A stretch of 32,844 nucleotides of DNA from Pseudomonadota bacterium (lineage in GTDB: Bacteria; Pseudomonadota; Alphaproteobacteria; Rhizobiales; Pleomorphomonadaceae): assembly GCA_018262505.1 (NCBI GenBank), contig JAGSYV010000128.1, positions 1 to 32,844 on the forward strand. Direction: 5' to 3'. Positions 25,878 to 32,844 of the stretch are shown here, in pieces; position 1 is the first letter of the stretch; each line of letters starts with the position of its first letter. Under the pieces are notes generated by a model. It worked only from the letters and a program-made list of their open reading frames with translations. It searched no databases and had not been told where the DNA came from. The translations under genes and the position numbers were made by a program.

Positions 25878-26813
25878 TTGAACCGAAATTTTCTCACGCT
25901 GAATGCCGCCGACAGCTACGCCATGCTCAAGGGCATATCTTCCACCACCCGCCTCGACATTCTGCGCCTCTTGCACACCAAGGGACCAATGAATGTGAAC
26001 GAAATCAGCGCCGCCCTGTCGCTGCCACAGTCGACTGTCGCTACGTCGGTACAGGCTTTGGAAGAGGCCGAACTGATCGACACCAGGACGGTGAAGGCCA
26101 AGAAGGGGCATCAGAAGATTTGCTCGGCCCGCTATGACGAGATCATTATCCGTTTTGATGATACAGGCGAGGTGCCACGTGACGAGACGATCGAGGTGTC
26201 GATGCCGATCGGCCTTTACACCAGTTGCGATGTGCGTGCGCCCTGCGGTCTCTGCTCGAGCGAGGGCGTCATCGGGCTTCTCGACGTTCCCAACTTCTTT
26301 CTTGACCCCAACCGCATGCAAGCGGGGCTTCTTTGGTTCGGGCGCGGCTACGTCGAGTATAAATTCCCAAATAACGCCAAGATATTGAATGAGAAAGTCA
26401 GCGCCGTCGAATTCTCGATGGAGCTCTCGTCCGAGGTGCCGGGAACCAACACGAACTGGCCGTCCGACATTACGCTTTGGGTCAACAACGTCGATGTCGG
26501 CACCTGGACTTCACCGGGCGACTACGGCGACAAACGGGGCGTCTATACACCCCGGTGGTGGAAGCTCGAGGGGTCGCAATATGGCAAGCTCAAAACCTGG
26601 ACCATCTCGCAAAATGGGACATTCATTGATGGTATCAAGATTTCCGATGTGAAACTGGCGGATCTGGACCTCGACAATCACCACTCCATCCGGATGCGGA
26701 TCGGCATTGCGGAGCAAGCAAAGCGTCCGGGCGGCATCAATATATTCGGCCGGGGATTCGGAAATTACGACCAAGATATCACCATGCGCCTATATAGGCC
26801 GAACGACTCCTAA
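25878..26813 (+). CDS. COG4189-like winged-helix transcriptional regulator with large C-terminal domain
   Basis: A 311-residue protein. An ArsR-type winged helix spans about residues 12-82 (GISSTTRLDILRLLHTKGPM, then LSLPQSTVATSVQALEEAEL). The remaining 220 residues form a second domain with CDVRAPCGLC, LLWFGRGYVEYKFPN and a beta-rich end. The arrangement matches COG4189-type regulators, which I recall beside glycosidase genes; the C-terminal part probably senses a sugar. The TTG at 25878 is the only start that keeps the whole helix domain, since an in-frame TGA lies just before it; ATG 25923 would cut into the domain. It precedes the GH51 gene by 266 bases in the same direction and is AT-richer than its neighbours. 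Confidence 0.8.
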   Translation: MNRNFLTLNAADSYAMLKGISSTTRLDILRLLHTKGPMNVNEISAALSLPQSTVATSVQALEEAELIDTRTVKAKKGHQKICSARYDEIIIRFDDTGEVPRDETIEVSMPIGLYTSCDVRAPCGLCSSEGVIGLLDVPNFFLDPNRMQAGLLWFGRGYVEYKFPNNAKILNEKVSAVEFSMELSSEVPGTNTNWPSDITLWVNNVDVGTWTSPGDYGDKRGVYTPRWWKLEGSQYGKLKTWTISQNGTFIDGIKISDVKLADLDLDNHHSIRMRIGIAEQAKRPGGINIFGRGFGNYDQDITMRLYRPNDS

Positions 26814-26996
26814 TCTGCCTGCTAGAACGTAAGTGACACTCTTTTTTATACTCTTGCGCCGCTCGAAAAATCGCGAGAAGGCGATTATATTCATTTTGGA
26901 TTCCTGGCAGACTGCCACATGAACACGTGCTAACCTCTTGGTTTTAGGGGAAGAAGACTCTCGCATTCGCCTTTCGGCGGCCTCTGCTTTGCACCG

Positions 26997-27025
26997 TTGA
27001 CACGCTATTCGGTACACACCATAAT
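26997..27025 (+). promoter_or_regulatory. Promoter of the arabinofuranosidase operon
   Basis: TTGACA at 26997-27002 and CATAAT at 27020-27025, with a 17-base spacer, match the sigma-70 consensus at all but one position. This is the best promoter in the window and stands 55 bases before the GTG of the GH51 gene. Confidence 0.7.
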
Positions 27026-27029
27026 CTTC

Positions 27030-27057
27030 GTTATATATCATATCATCAGATATAAAC
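27030..27057. promoter_or_regulatory. Putative operator just downstream of the GH51 promoter
   Basis: An AT-rich inverted repeat has outer arms GTTATAT (27030-27036) and ATATAAAC (27050-27057). It covers the expected transcription start and contains TCATATCAT (27038-27046), the complement of the ATGATATGA found before the regulator gene. The placement fits repression by the adjacent COG4189-like regulator. Confidence 0.5.
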
Positions 27058-27079
27058 GGAAACGTGCAGCGAGGCCACC

Positions 27080-28588
27080 GTGAAAGCGAACGTGACGATC
27101 CACAGGGATTTCGCCATTTCCCCTGTCGATGACCGGCTTTACAGCTCCTTCCTCGAACATCTGGGGCGGGCAATTTATACCGGTATCTACGAACCCGGCC
27201 ATCCAACCGCCGACGCCGACGGCTTTCGGGGCGACGTTATCGAACTGGTTCGTTCGCTCAACACGCCTTACGTCCGGTATCCCGGCGGCAACTTCGTCTC
27301 GGCCTATAATTGGGAAGACGGCGTCGGACCGCGCAATGAACGCCCGACACGCCTTGATCTCGCTTGGCGCACCCGCGACAACAACCATATCGGCGTCAAC
27401 GAGTTCGTCGACTGGTGCAAGAAGGCCAACACCAAGCCGATGCTGGCCGTCAACCTCGGGTCGCGCGGGCTCGATGCGGCGCGCAATTTCATCGAGTATT
27501 GCAACCACCCAGGCGGTTCCTACTGGAGCGACCTGCGCCGCCAGCATGGCTGGAAGGATCCGCATAACGTCAAGCTCTGGTGTCTCGGCAACGAGATGGA
27601 CGGTCCCTGGCAGGTCGGCCACAAGTCGGCGGACGAATATGGCAGACTGGCCAATGAGACGGCCAAGGCCATGCGCCTGTTCGACAAGTCTGTGGAACTC
27701 GTCGTCTGCGGCTCCTCGCACTCCGGCATGCCGACCTTTCCCGATTGGGAGGCGACGGTTCTCGACCACACCTACGAGGTGATCGACCACTTGTCGCTGC
27801 ACATGTATTTCGCCAACAAGGAACACAACACGCTGAATTATCTCGCCCAGTCCGAGAAGCTCGACCGCTACATCATGTCGGTCGCCGGCGTGATCGACTA
27901 TGTGAAGGCGAAGAAACGCTCCAAGAAGAATGTCACCATTTCATTCGACGAATGGAACGTCTGGTACCATAGCCACGAGCAGGACAAGAAGATTCTCGAA
28001 GGGGACGAATGGCCGGACGCCCCTCACCTGCTTGAGGATATCTATAACTTCGAGGATGTGCTGCAGGTCGCCGGCGCGCTCAATACTTTCATCCGCCGCG
28101 CCGACCGGGTGAAAATCGCCTGCATCGCCCAACTGGTCAACGTCATCGCGCCGATCATGACCGAGACGGGTGGCCCGGCCTGGAAGCAGACCATCTATTA
28201 TCCGTTCCTGTTCGCCTCGCTCTATGGACGCGGCACGTCGCTGCGCACCGTGGTCGATGGACCGACCTACGACGCCGACACGGCCGACGACGTACCCTAC
28301 CTCGACGTGTCGGTGGTCCGATCGGCAGCCGATGGCGCCCTCACCTTCTTCGTGGTGAACCGCCACCTTACCGAGACGCTCGATCTGTCGGCGGCGCTCA
28401 ATGGGTTTAGGGCGGCGCGCGTCGTCGAGCATATCCAGATGACGCATCCCGATCTCCGAGCCGTCAACTCAGCCACCCATCCCGACAATGTGGTGCCGAA
28501 GACAGTCGGCGGAACAGCGGTCGAGGATGGCGTGCTCCGCAGTCGGCTGCCGCCGCTGTCCTACAACGTCATACGTCTCTCGGTTTAG
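27080..28588 (+). CDS. abfA: GH51 alpha-L-arabinofuranosidase
   Basis: A 502-residue cytoplasmic glycosidase that removes terminal alpha-L-arabinofuranosyl units from arabino- or arabinoxylo-oligosaccharides. The acid/base Glu172 is in CLGNEMDGPW and the nucleophile Glu291 in SFDEWNVWYH, close to the Glu175/Glu294 pair of the Geobacillus enzyme. Other family marks are FLEHLGRAIYTGIYEPGHP and VRYPGGNFVSAYNWEDGVGP. Length is typical and there is no signal peptide, so substrate must be imported first. The start is GTG at 27080 with GAGG five bases upstream. It lies between a regulator and a family-5 importer, which suggests one arabinoside-utilisation unit. Confidence 0.95.
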   Translation: MKANVTIHRDFAISPVDDRLYSSFLEHLGRAIYTGIYEPGHPTADADGFRGDVIELVRSLNTPYVRYPGGNFVSAYNWEDGVGPRNERPTRLDLAWRTRDNNHIGVNEFVDWCKKANTKPMLAVNLGSRGLDAARNFIEYCNHPGGSYWSDLRRQHGWKDPHNVKLWCLGNEMDGPWQVGHKSADEYGRLANETAKAMRLFDKSVELVVCGSSHSGMPTFPDWEATVLDHTYEVIDHLSLHMYFANKEHNTLNYLAQSEKLDRYIMSVAGVIDYVKAKKRSKKNVTISFDEWNVWYHSHEQDKKILEGDEWPDAPHLLEDIYNFEDVLQVAGALNTFIRRADRVKIACIAQLVNVIAPIMTETGGPAWKQTIYYPFLFASLYGRGTSLRTVVDGPTYDADTADDVPYLDVSVVRSAADGALTFFVVNRHLTETLDLSAALNGFRAARVVEHIQMTHPDLRAVNSATHPDNVVPKTVGGTAVEDGVLRSRLPPLSYNVIRLSV

Positions 28589-28591
28589 GCC

Positions 28592-28661
28592 GACCGGCCG
28601 CCTTTGGAGGAAAGAGGCCGGTCATGCTCTTAAAATTCGGCGTTGCGACCCGCTCGCCGAA
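28592..28661 (+). other. Two inverted repeats between GH51 and the binding-protein gene
   Basis: GACCGGCC (28592-28599) pairs with GGCCGGTC (28616-28623), and TTCGGCG (28636-28642) with CGCCGAA (28655-28661). A possible 22-codon ORF starts with the ATG at 28624. The repeats could form mRNA hairpins that adjust expression between the enzyme and transport genes. Confidence 0.35.
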
Positions 28662-28766
28662 CAACAGGAGGAGGATGCCAGGGATCCCGTAGGTCTGGAG
28701 GACACGGTCTACCGCCCCTTTTTGGCGCGCCGTGCAACGTGGACACTCTCGAGGGAGGATTACGTG

Positions 28767-30659
28767 ATGAAGCTTTGGAGAACGTTTCTCGCTGGAGCCG
28801 CGCTCGCGGTTTTGGCGAGCGCAGCTCAGGCACAGGATATTTCGAACCTACCGCGCAAGGAAACCGTGATCATCGAAAACCCGGAAGGGACAATCAAGAA
28901 TCCGGGTTGGTTCAATATCTGGGTGAACGGTGGCGGCGGCCTGTCGACAGGCCTGCAACAGCTGACCATGGACACCCTGTGGTACATCGATCCCGATCAG
29001 GGCATCAACGGCGCCTGGTACAACTCGCTGGCCTCCGACAAGCCGATCTACAATGCCGATTTCACCGAAATGACGGTGAAGCTCAGGAAGGGCATGTATT
29101 GGAGCGACGGTGTCGAATTCACCGCCGATGACCTCGTCTATACCGTCCAGACCCAGATCGACCATCCGGGCATGGTATGGAGCTCACTCCTGGCCGTCAG
29201 CGTCGATAGCGTCAAGGCGACCGATCCCTACACCGTCGTTTTCAAGCTGAAGAAGCCGAACTCGCGCTTCCATGCCCTGTTCACGGTGCGCTGGAACGCC
29301 ATCTGGGTCATGCCCAAGCACGTCTTCGAGAAGGTGGCCGACCCGGTCAAGTTCGACTTTGCCAACCCGATCTCGATCAGCGCCTACAAGCTCAAGAACT
29401 ACGACCCGCAGGGCAAGTGGTACATCTGGGAAAAGCGCGACGACTGGCAGCGTACGCCACTCGGCCTGCTCGGCGAGCCCGGCCCCAAATACGCCGCCTA
29501 TGTCGATGGCGGCCCGCCGGACAAGAAGACCATTGCCCAGCTGAAGCATGAGCTCGACATCATCCACGACAACACGCCGGAAGGCATGTTCACGCTTGTG
29601 GACCAGTCGAAATCGCTCGCCACCTGGTTCAAGGGCTTCCCCTACGCCCATCCCGATCCGACCCTTCCGGCCGTGATCTTCAACACGCAGAAGGCCCCCT
29701 TCGACAAGGCGGATGTGCGTTGGGCGCTGGCGCTGCTGATCGACATGAAGGCCGTCGATCTCGCCAGCTATCGCGGCGCGGCGACGCTGTCTGCGATTGG
29801 CGTGCCGCCCACCGGCGTCGCCATGACCACCTATCAGGCGCCGATGCAAGAATGGCTCAAATCCTTCGAGCTCGATACAGGCAAGGAAAAGATCAAGCCC
29901 TACGACCCGACGATCCCGACGCAGATCGCCGACATGCTGCGCAAGCAGCCGAAGTTCAAGGACGAGATCCCGACCGACCCGACGGCCATCGCCAACCAGT
30001 TCGGCTATGGCTGGTGGAAGTCCAACCCGAAAGCGGCCGGTGAATTGCTTGAAAAGGCCGGCTTCAAGAAGGTCGGGGACCAGTGGATGCAGCCGGACGG
30101 CCAGCCGTTCCGGATTCGTCTGACCGTCGAGGGCGACAGCCGTTCGGTGTTCACCCGCGCGGGAACGCTGATTGCCCAGCAATGGAAGCAGTTCGGTATC
30201 GACGCCAAGGCGCAACCGACCACCAACCCCTGGCAGCCCATGCAGGCTGGCGACTTCGACACGGCCATCGCCTGGAGCGTCGAAACCTGGGGTGGCGATG
30301 CCGACATGTCGTTCTTCCTCGACAGTTGGCACTCGAGCTTTGTGGCCAAGCCGGGAGACGTCCAGCCTGCCCGCAACTGGCAACGCTGGTCGAGCCCGGA
30401 CCTCGACAAGATCATCGAGGGTATCCGCGGGATCAGCTTCGACGATCCCAAGGGCGTGGACTACGGCATGGACTATCTGAAGCTGGTGGTGAAGGAGATG
30501 CCCACCATTCCGATGATGTCCTACAACGTGTTCACTTCGATGGATACGACCTACTGGACTGGCTACCCGACCTTCCCGGATGCTCCCTACACCGATCCGG
30601 TTCCGAACTGGGGCAACTCTCGGCTGATGATGATCAAGCTGAAGCCGGCGCAGCCCTGA
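28767..30659 (+). CDS. Family-5 ABC substrate-binding protein, likely for arabinosides
   Basis: A periplasmic binding protein of 630 residues, long for family 5. The ATG at 28767 has GGAGG eight bases upstream and gives a clear Sec signal (MKLWRTFLAGAALAVLASAA, cut near AQA|QD). The GTG just before is possible; longer upstream frames run into non-coding sequence. Landmarks are KGMYWSDGVEFTADDLVYTV and a C-terminal VVKEMPTIPMMSYNVF. Its position after a GH51 arabinofuranosidase and before matching permeases suggests binding of arabinofuranosyl oligosaccharides; no peptide-related gene is nearby. Confidence 0.9.
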   Translation: MKLWRTFLAGAALAVLASAAQAQDISNLPRKETVIIENPEGTIKNPGWFNIWVNGGGGLSTGLQQLTMDTLWYIDPDQGINGAWYNSLASDKPIYNADFTEMTVKLRKGMYWSDGVEFTADDLVYTVQTQIDHPGMVWSSLLAVSVDSVKATDPYTVVFKLKKPNSRFHALFTVRWNAIWVMPKHVFEKVADPVKFDFANPISISAYKLKNYDPQGKWYIWEKRDDWQRTPLGLLGEPGPKYAAYVDGGPPDKKTIAQLKHELDIIHDNTPEGMFTLVDQSKSLATWFKGFPYAHPDPTLPAVIFNTQKAPFDKADVRWALALLIDMKAVDLASYRGAATLSAIGVPPTGVAMTTYQAPMQEWLKSFELDTGKEKIKPYDPTIPTQIADMLRKQPKFKDEIPTDPTAIANQFGYGWWKSNPKAAGELLEKAGFKKVGDQWMQPDGQPFRIRLTVEGDSRSVFTRAGTLIAQQWKQFGIDAKAQPTTNPWQPMQAGDFDTAIAWSVETWGGDADMSFFLDSWHSSFVAKPGDVQPARNWQRWSSPDLDKIIEGIRGISFDDPKGVDYGMDYLKLVVKEMPTIPMMSYNVFTSMDTTYWTGYPTFPDAPYTDPVPNWGNSRLMMIKLKPAQP

Positions 30660-30666
30660 CCACGAC

Positions 30667-30736
30667 GGGCGCATCCTCCCTCCTCCAGATGCGCCCTTCC
30701 AGGAGACCCGTGCGAGCTTTCCAGCCCGCACGGGTC
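30667..30736 (+). terminator. Two consecutive hairpins after the binding-protein gene
   Basis: GGGCGCAT/ATGCGCCC (30667-30674 and 30689-30696) and GACCCGTGCG/CGCACGGGTC (30705-30714 and 30727-30736) are perfect stems in the 131-base gap before the permease. No long T-run follows, so transcript stabilisation or attenuation is more likely than full termination. Confidence 0.5.
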
Positions 30737-30790
30737 GGTGGATCAAGATCGCCGCTTCAACTGGCCTTGAGAGCGGAGCAAGGAGGTCTC

Positions 30791-31795
30791 GTGAAAGCCT
30801 ACATGATTTTCGTCGCGCGCCGATTTGGCCAGTTGCTGCTGGTGGTCTTTCTCGGGATTTCGGCGACTTTCTTCATCACCCACATGACGCCGGTCGATCC
30901 GGTGGCCGAGACGATCACGGTCATTACCAACTTCGGCAAGGCCGACCCCGAAGCCATCGAGCTGATGCGCAAGACGCTGACCGAACTCTATGGGCTGCAG
31001 GGAAACGTCTTCGAGCAATATGTCGTCTTCTGGTCGCGGCTCATTCAAGGCGACCTTGGGCCATCCCTGTCGGCCTTCCCGACGCCCGTGTCCCAGATCA
31101 TCTTCCGCGCCCTGCCATGGACCGTCGGGCTGATGATATCGGCGACGCTGATCTCCTTCCTGATCGGCAACACGCTCGGCGCTCTTGCCGGATACTACCG
31201 CAAGAGCCGGATCCTGAAGATCGTCAGTCTGGGGCTGATCGGCCTGCAACCGATCCCCTATTACATTCTCGCGTTCATCCTGCTCATTCTGTTCGGCTTC
31301 GTCTGGCCGGTCCTGCCGATTACCGGCGGCTACGAGATGAACGCCGATCTCGATTTGTCCTTCGCGCTCATCCTCGACATCATTCGCCATTCGATCCTGC
31401 CGGCTTTGGCGCTGGTACTGGTCGGGGCCGGATCCTGGCTGACCGGCATGCGGGCTCTCACCTCCAACATCGTTACCGAGGATTACGTGACGTTTGCAGA
31501 ACTCGGTGGCGTCGGATCGACCCGCATCCTGCGCTCCTACGTGGTTCGCAACGCCCTGGTGCCCCAGCTGACCGGCCTCGCCATGTCGCTCGGCGCCATC
31601 TTCAATGGCACGGTGATTACCGAAATCGTGTTCGGCTATCCGGGCATTGGCACACTGCTGATCAATGCCGTGCATGCCGGCGACTACAGCCTGGTGCTGG
31701 GGCTCGCTTCGCTGTCGATCGTCGGCGTCGCCATCGCGGTGTTCCTGATCGACATCCTCAGCCCATTGCTCGACCCACGCATCAAGGCGGAGTGA
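30791..31795 (+). CDS. ABC transporter permease (DppB-like), arabinoside system
   Basis: A permease of 334 residues starting at GTG 30791, four bases after AAGGAGG. The first helix is FGQLLLVVFLGISATFFITH. A periplasmic loop then has LYGLQGNVFEQYVVFWSRLI. The coupling loop YVTFAELGGVGSTRILRSYV is near residue 230, and the last helix ends SPLLDPRIKAE. It resembles the 3422-4414 permease, consistent with both belonging to the oligosaccharide-type branch of family 5. The longer frame beginning at 30083 overlaps the binding-protein gene and is not the start. Confidence 0.92.
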   Translation: MKAYMIFVARRFGQLLLVVFLGISATFFITHMTPVDPVAETITVITNFGKADPEAIELMRKTLTELYGLQGNVFEQYVVFWSRLIQGDLGPSLSAFPTPVSQIIFRALPWTVGLMISATLISFLIGNTLGALAGYYRKSRILKIVSLGLIGLQPIPYYILAFILLILFGFVWPVLPITGGYEMNADLDLSFALILDIIRHSILPALALVLVGAGSWLTGMRALTSNIVTEDYVTFAELGGVGSTRILRSYVVRNALVPQLTGLAMSLGAIFNGTVITEIVFGYPGIGTLLINAVHAGDYSLVLGLASLSIVGVAIAVFLIDILSPLLDPRIKAE

Positions 31796-31799
31796 GGCC

Positions 31800-32657
31800 A
31801 TGTTCACGATCGTCCGCGACCTCATTCGCTACAACATCGAATTCGCCATCGGCCTCGTCATTCTGCTGCTCTTGATCGGCGCCGTCGTGCTGTCCTTCTT
31901 CTCGCCCTATCCGGCCTCGGACATTTATGTCGTGCCGCCGGACATGCCGCCGGACGCCGAGTTCTGGTTCGGGACCACCTCGCGCGGCCAGGACACTTTC
32001 TGGCAGTTGATGATTGGCCTCAGGAATACGCTCGGCTTCGGCGTCGGCGTCGCCTTCCTGTCGCGCATCCTGTCCTTGGTGGTCGGGCTCACTGCCGGCT
32101 ATGCCGGTGGCCGCACCGACCGCGTACTGATGGCGATCAACGACTCCATCATGGTCATCCCGCAGTTTCCGATTCTGGTGCTGTTCTACTTCGTGCTGAA
32201 GGACAACATGAACTGGCTGATGCTGGTGCTGATCCTGTCGGCACTCGGCTGGTCCTATGATGCCCGTCTCATTCGCTCGATTGCCATGAGTTTGAGGACG
32301 CGCCCGTTCACAACGCAGAGCGTCTATTCGGGCATGAGCATGCGCAAGATCCTCGTCGAGGAGCACTTGCCCTACGTGATGCCGATCGTCTTCGCCACAA
32401 CCATGAACAACATGATCTGGTCGATCGGCATGGAAATCACCCTGTCGGTGCTTGGTTTCACCGACGTCGATACCCCGACCATGGGACAGATGATCTACTG
32501 GGCCAATTCCCACTCGGCGCTGATCTCCGGCATCTGGTGGTGGGTGGCCGCGCCGGTGGGGGCCATCGTGATCCTGTTCATCGGCCTGTTCCTGCTCTCC
32601 ATGTCGATGAATGAATACATCGATCCGCGCAGTCGTCTGAACCGGATGGGGAACTGA
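31800..32657 (+). CDS. ABC transporter permease (DppC-like), arabinoside system
   Basis: The second permease, 285 residues, starting four bases after the previous stop. It has a first helix around residues 15-37, the DppC-type segment PDAEFWFGTTSRGQDTFWQL, and a central helix pair in IMVIPQFPILVLFYFVLKD. The coupling region is YSGMSMRKILVEEHLPYVMP, more divergent than usual, as in the 4411-5301 permease. The reading frame is intact, and the truncated ATPase gene follows four bases on. Confidence 0.92.
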   Translation: MFTIVRDLIRYNIEFAIGLVILLLLIGAVVLSFFSPYPASDIYVVPPDMPPDAEFWFGTTSRGQDTFWQLMIGLRNTLGFGVGVAFLSRILSLVVGLTAGYAGGRTDRVLMAINDSIMVIPQFPILVLFYFVLKDNMNWLMLVLILSALGWSYDARLIRSIAMSLRTRPFTTQSVYSGMSMRKILVEEHLPYVMPIVFATTMNNMIWSIGMEITLSVLGFTDVDTPTMGQMIYWANSHSALISGIWWWVAAPVGAIVILFIGLFLLSMSMNEYIDPRSRLNRMGN

Positions 32658-32661
32658 GCCG

Positions 32662-32844
32662 ATGCAATCCGAAGCACTTTTCCACACCCCCGACACGGCG
32701 ACCGAACCGACGCTGGTGGTCGATAGGCTGAAGGCCTACTACACCACCAAGGCCTTCGGCATCGACCGCGACATTCGCGCCGTCGACGACATCAGCCTCT
32801 CCATCGCCAAGGGCGAAATCTATGGCGTCGCCGGCGAGTCCTCC
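32662..32844 (+). CDS. ABC transporter ATPase, N-terminal fragment cut by the window edge
   Basis: An ATG four bases after the permease stop opens a frame with TLVVDRLKAYYTTKAFG and ISLSIAKGEIYGVAGESS, which stops at the window end just inside Walker A. It is the first ATPase of the arabinoside importer. Only 61 residues are visible, and nothing suggests damage. Confidence 0.85.
   Translation, partial: MQSEALFHTPDTATEPTLVVDRLKAYYTTKAFGIDRDIRAVDDISLSIAKGEIYGVAGESS

Noticed and set aside
28624..28692. Possible 22-codon leader peptide before the binding-protein gene
   Set aside because: The ATG has only a distant GGAGG, the peptide has no regulatory codon run, and no conservation can be shown.
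29184..30746. Minus-strand open frame of 520 codons opposite the arabinoside binding protein
   Set aside because: It has no recognisable domain and is antisense to a gene with a clear signal peptide and family-5 motifs.

Overview
The window looks like a chromosomal segment of a GC-rich alphaproteobacterium, probably of the Hyphomicrobiales (Rhizobiales). The signs are strong G/C third-position bias, family-5 and polyamine-type ABC transporters with rhizobial-looking sequences, a DUF2161 protein, and an intergenic palindrome at 15781-15845 that resembles a repeat I recall from rhizobial genomes. No RNA genes, insertion sequences, prophage or CRISPR arrays were seen. This is a nutrient-uptake region with four ABC import systems, each next to its likely regulator or enzyme.

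Layout. (1) 89-8564: a broken LacI-type regulator (-) faces a complete family-5 ABC operon (+; binding protein, two permeases, two ATPases). A perfect palindrome with a central CG lies between them. The operon resembles oligosaccharide (cellobiose-type) importers and is followed by an FAD-linked oxidase. (2) 8568-15779: a polyamine-type ABC importer (-) lies downstream of an agmatinase-family ureohydrolase. A LysR regulator and a class I/II aminotransferase are divergent from it. Together these suggest uptake and breakdown of a guanidino compound or polyamine. (3) 15848-25628, all (-): HAD phosphatase, two tandem paralogous family-5 binding proteins, two permeases, two ATPases, a DUF2161 protein and an NAPE-PLD-like metallo-hydrolase. 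(4) 25878-32844 (+): a COG4189-like winged-helix regulator, a GH51 alpha-L-arabinofuranosidase with intact catalytic glutamates, and a family-5 ABC operon running off the right edge. This is a likely arabinoside utilisation module. A near-consensus promoter with an AT-rich inverted repeat just downstream precedes GH51, and a 9-bp motif from that site recurs in front of the regulator gene.

The most unusual property is damage. Five genes that otherwise read cleanly each carry one frame-breaking lesion: LacI regulator (about 58 nt missing), polyamine permease (about 1 nt), polyamine ATPase (about 86 nt), aminotransferase (about 40 nt) and one tandem binding protein (118 nt compared with its paralogue). 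The flanking frames show no other decay, so these are either very recent deletions or assembly errors. This should be settled before any biology is read into them. I found no convincing evidence for a wholly new system. The strongest novel leads are the arabinoside regulator/operator pair and the guanidino-compound transport cluster.
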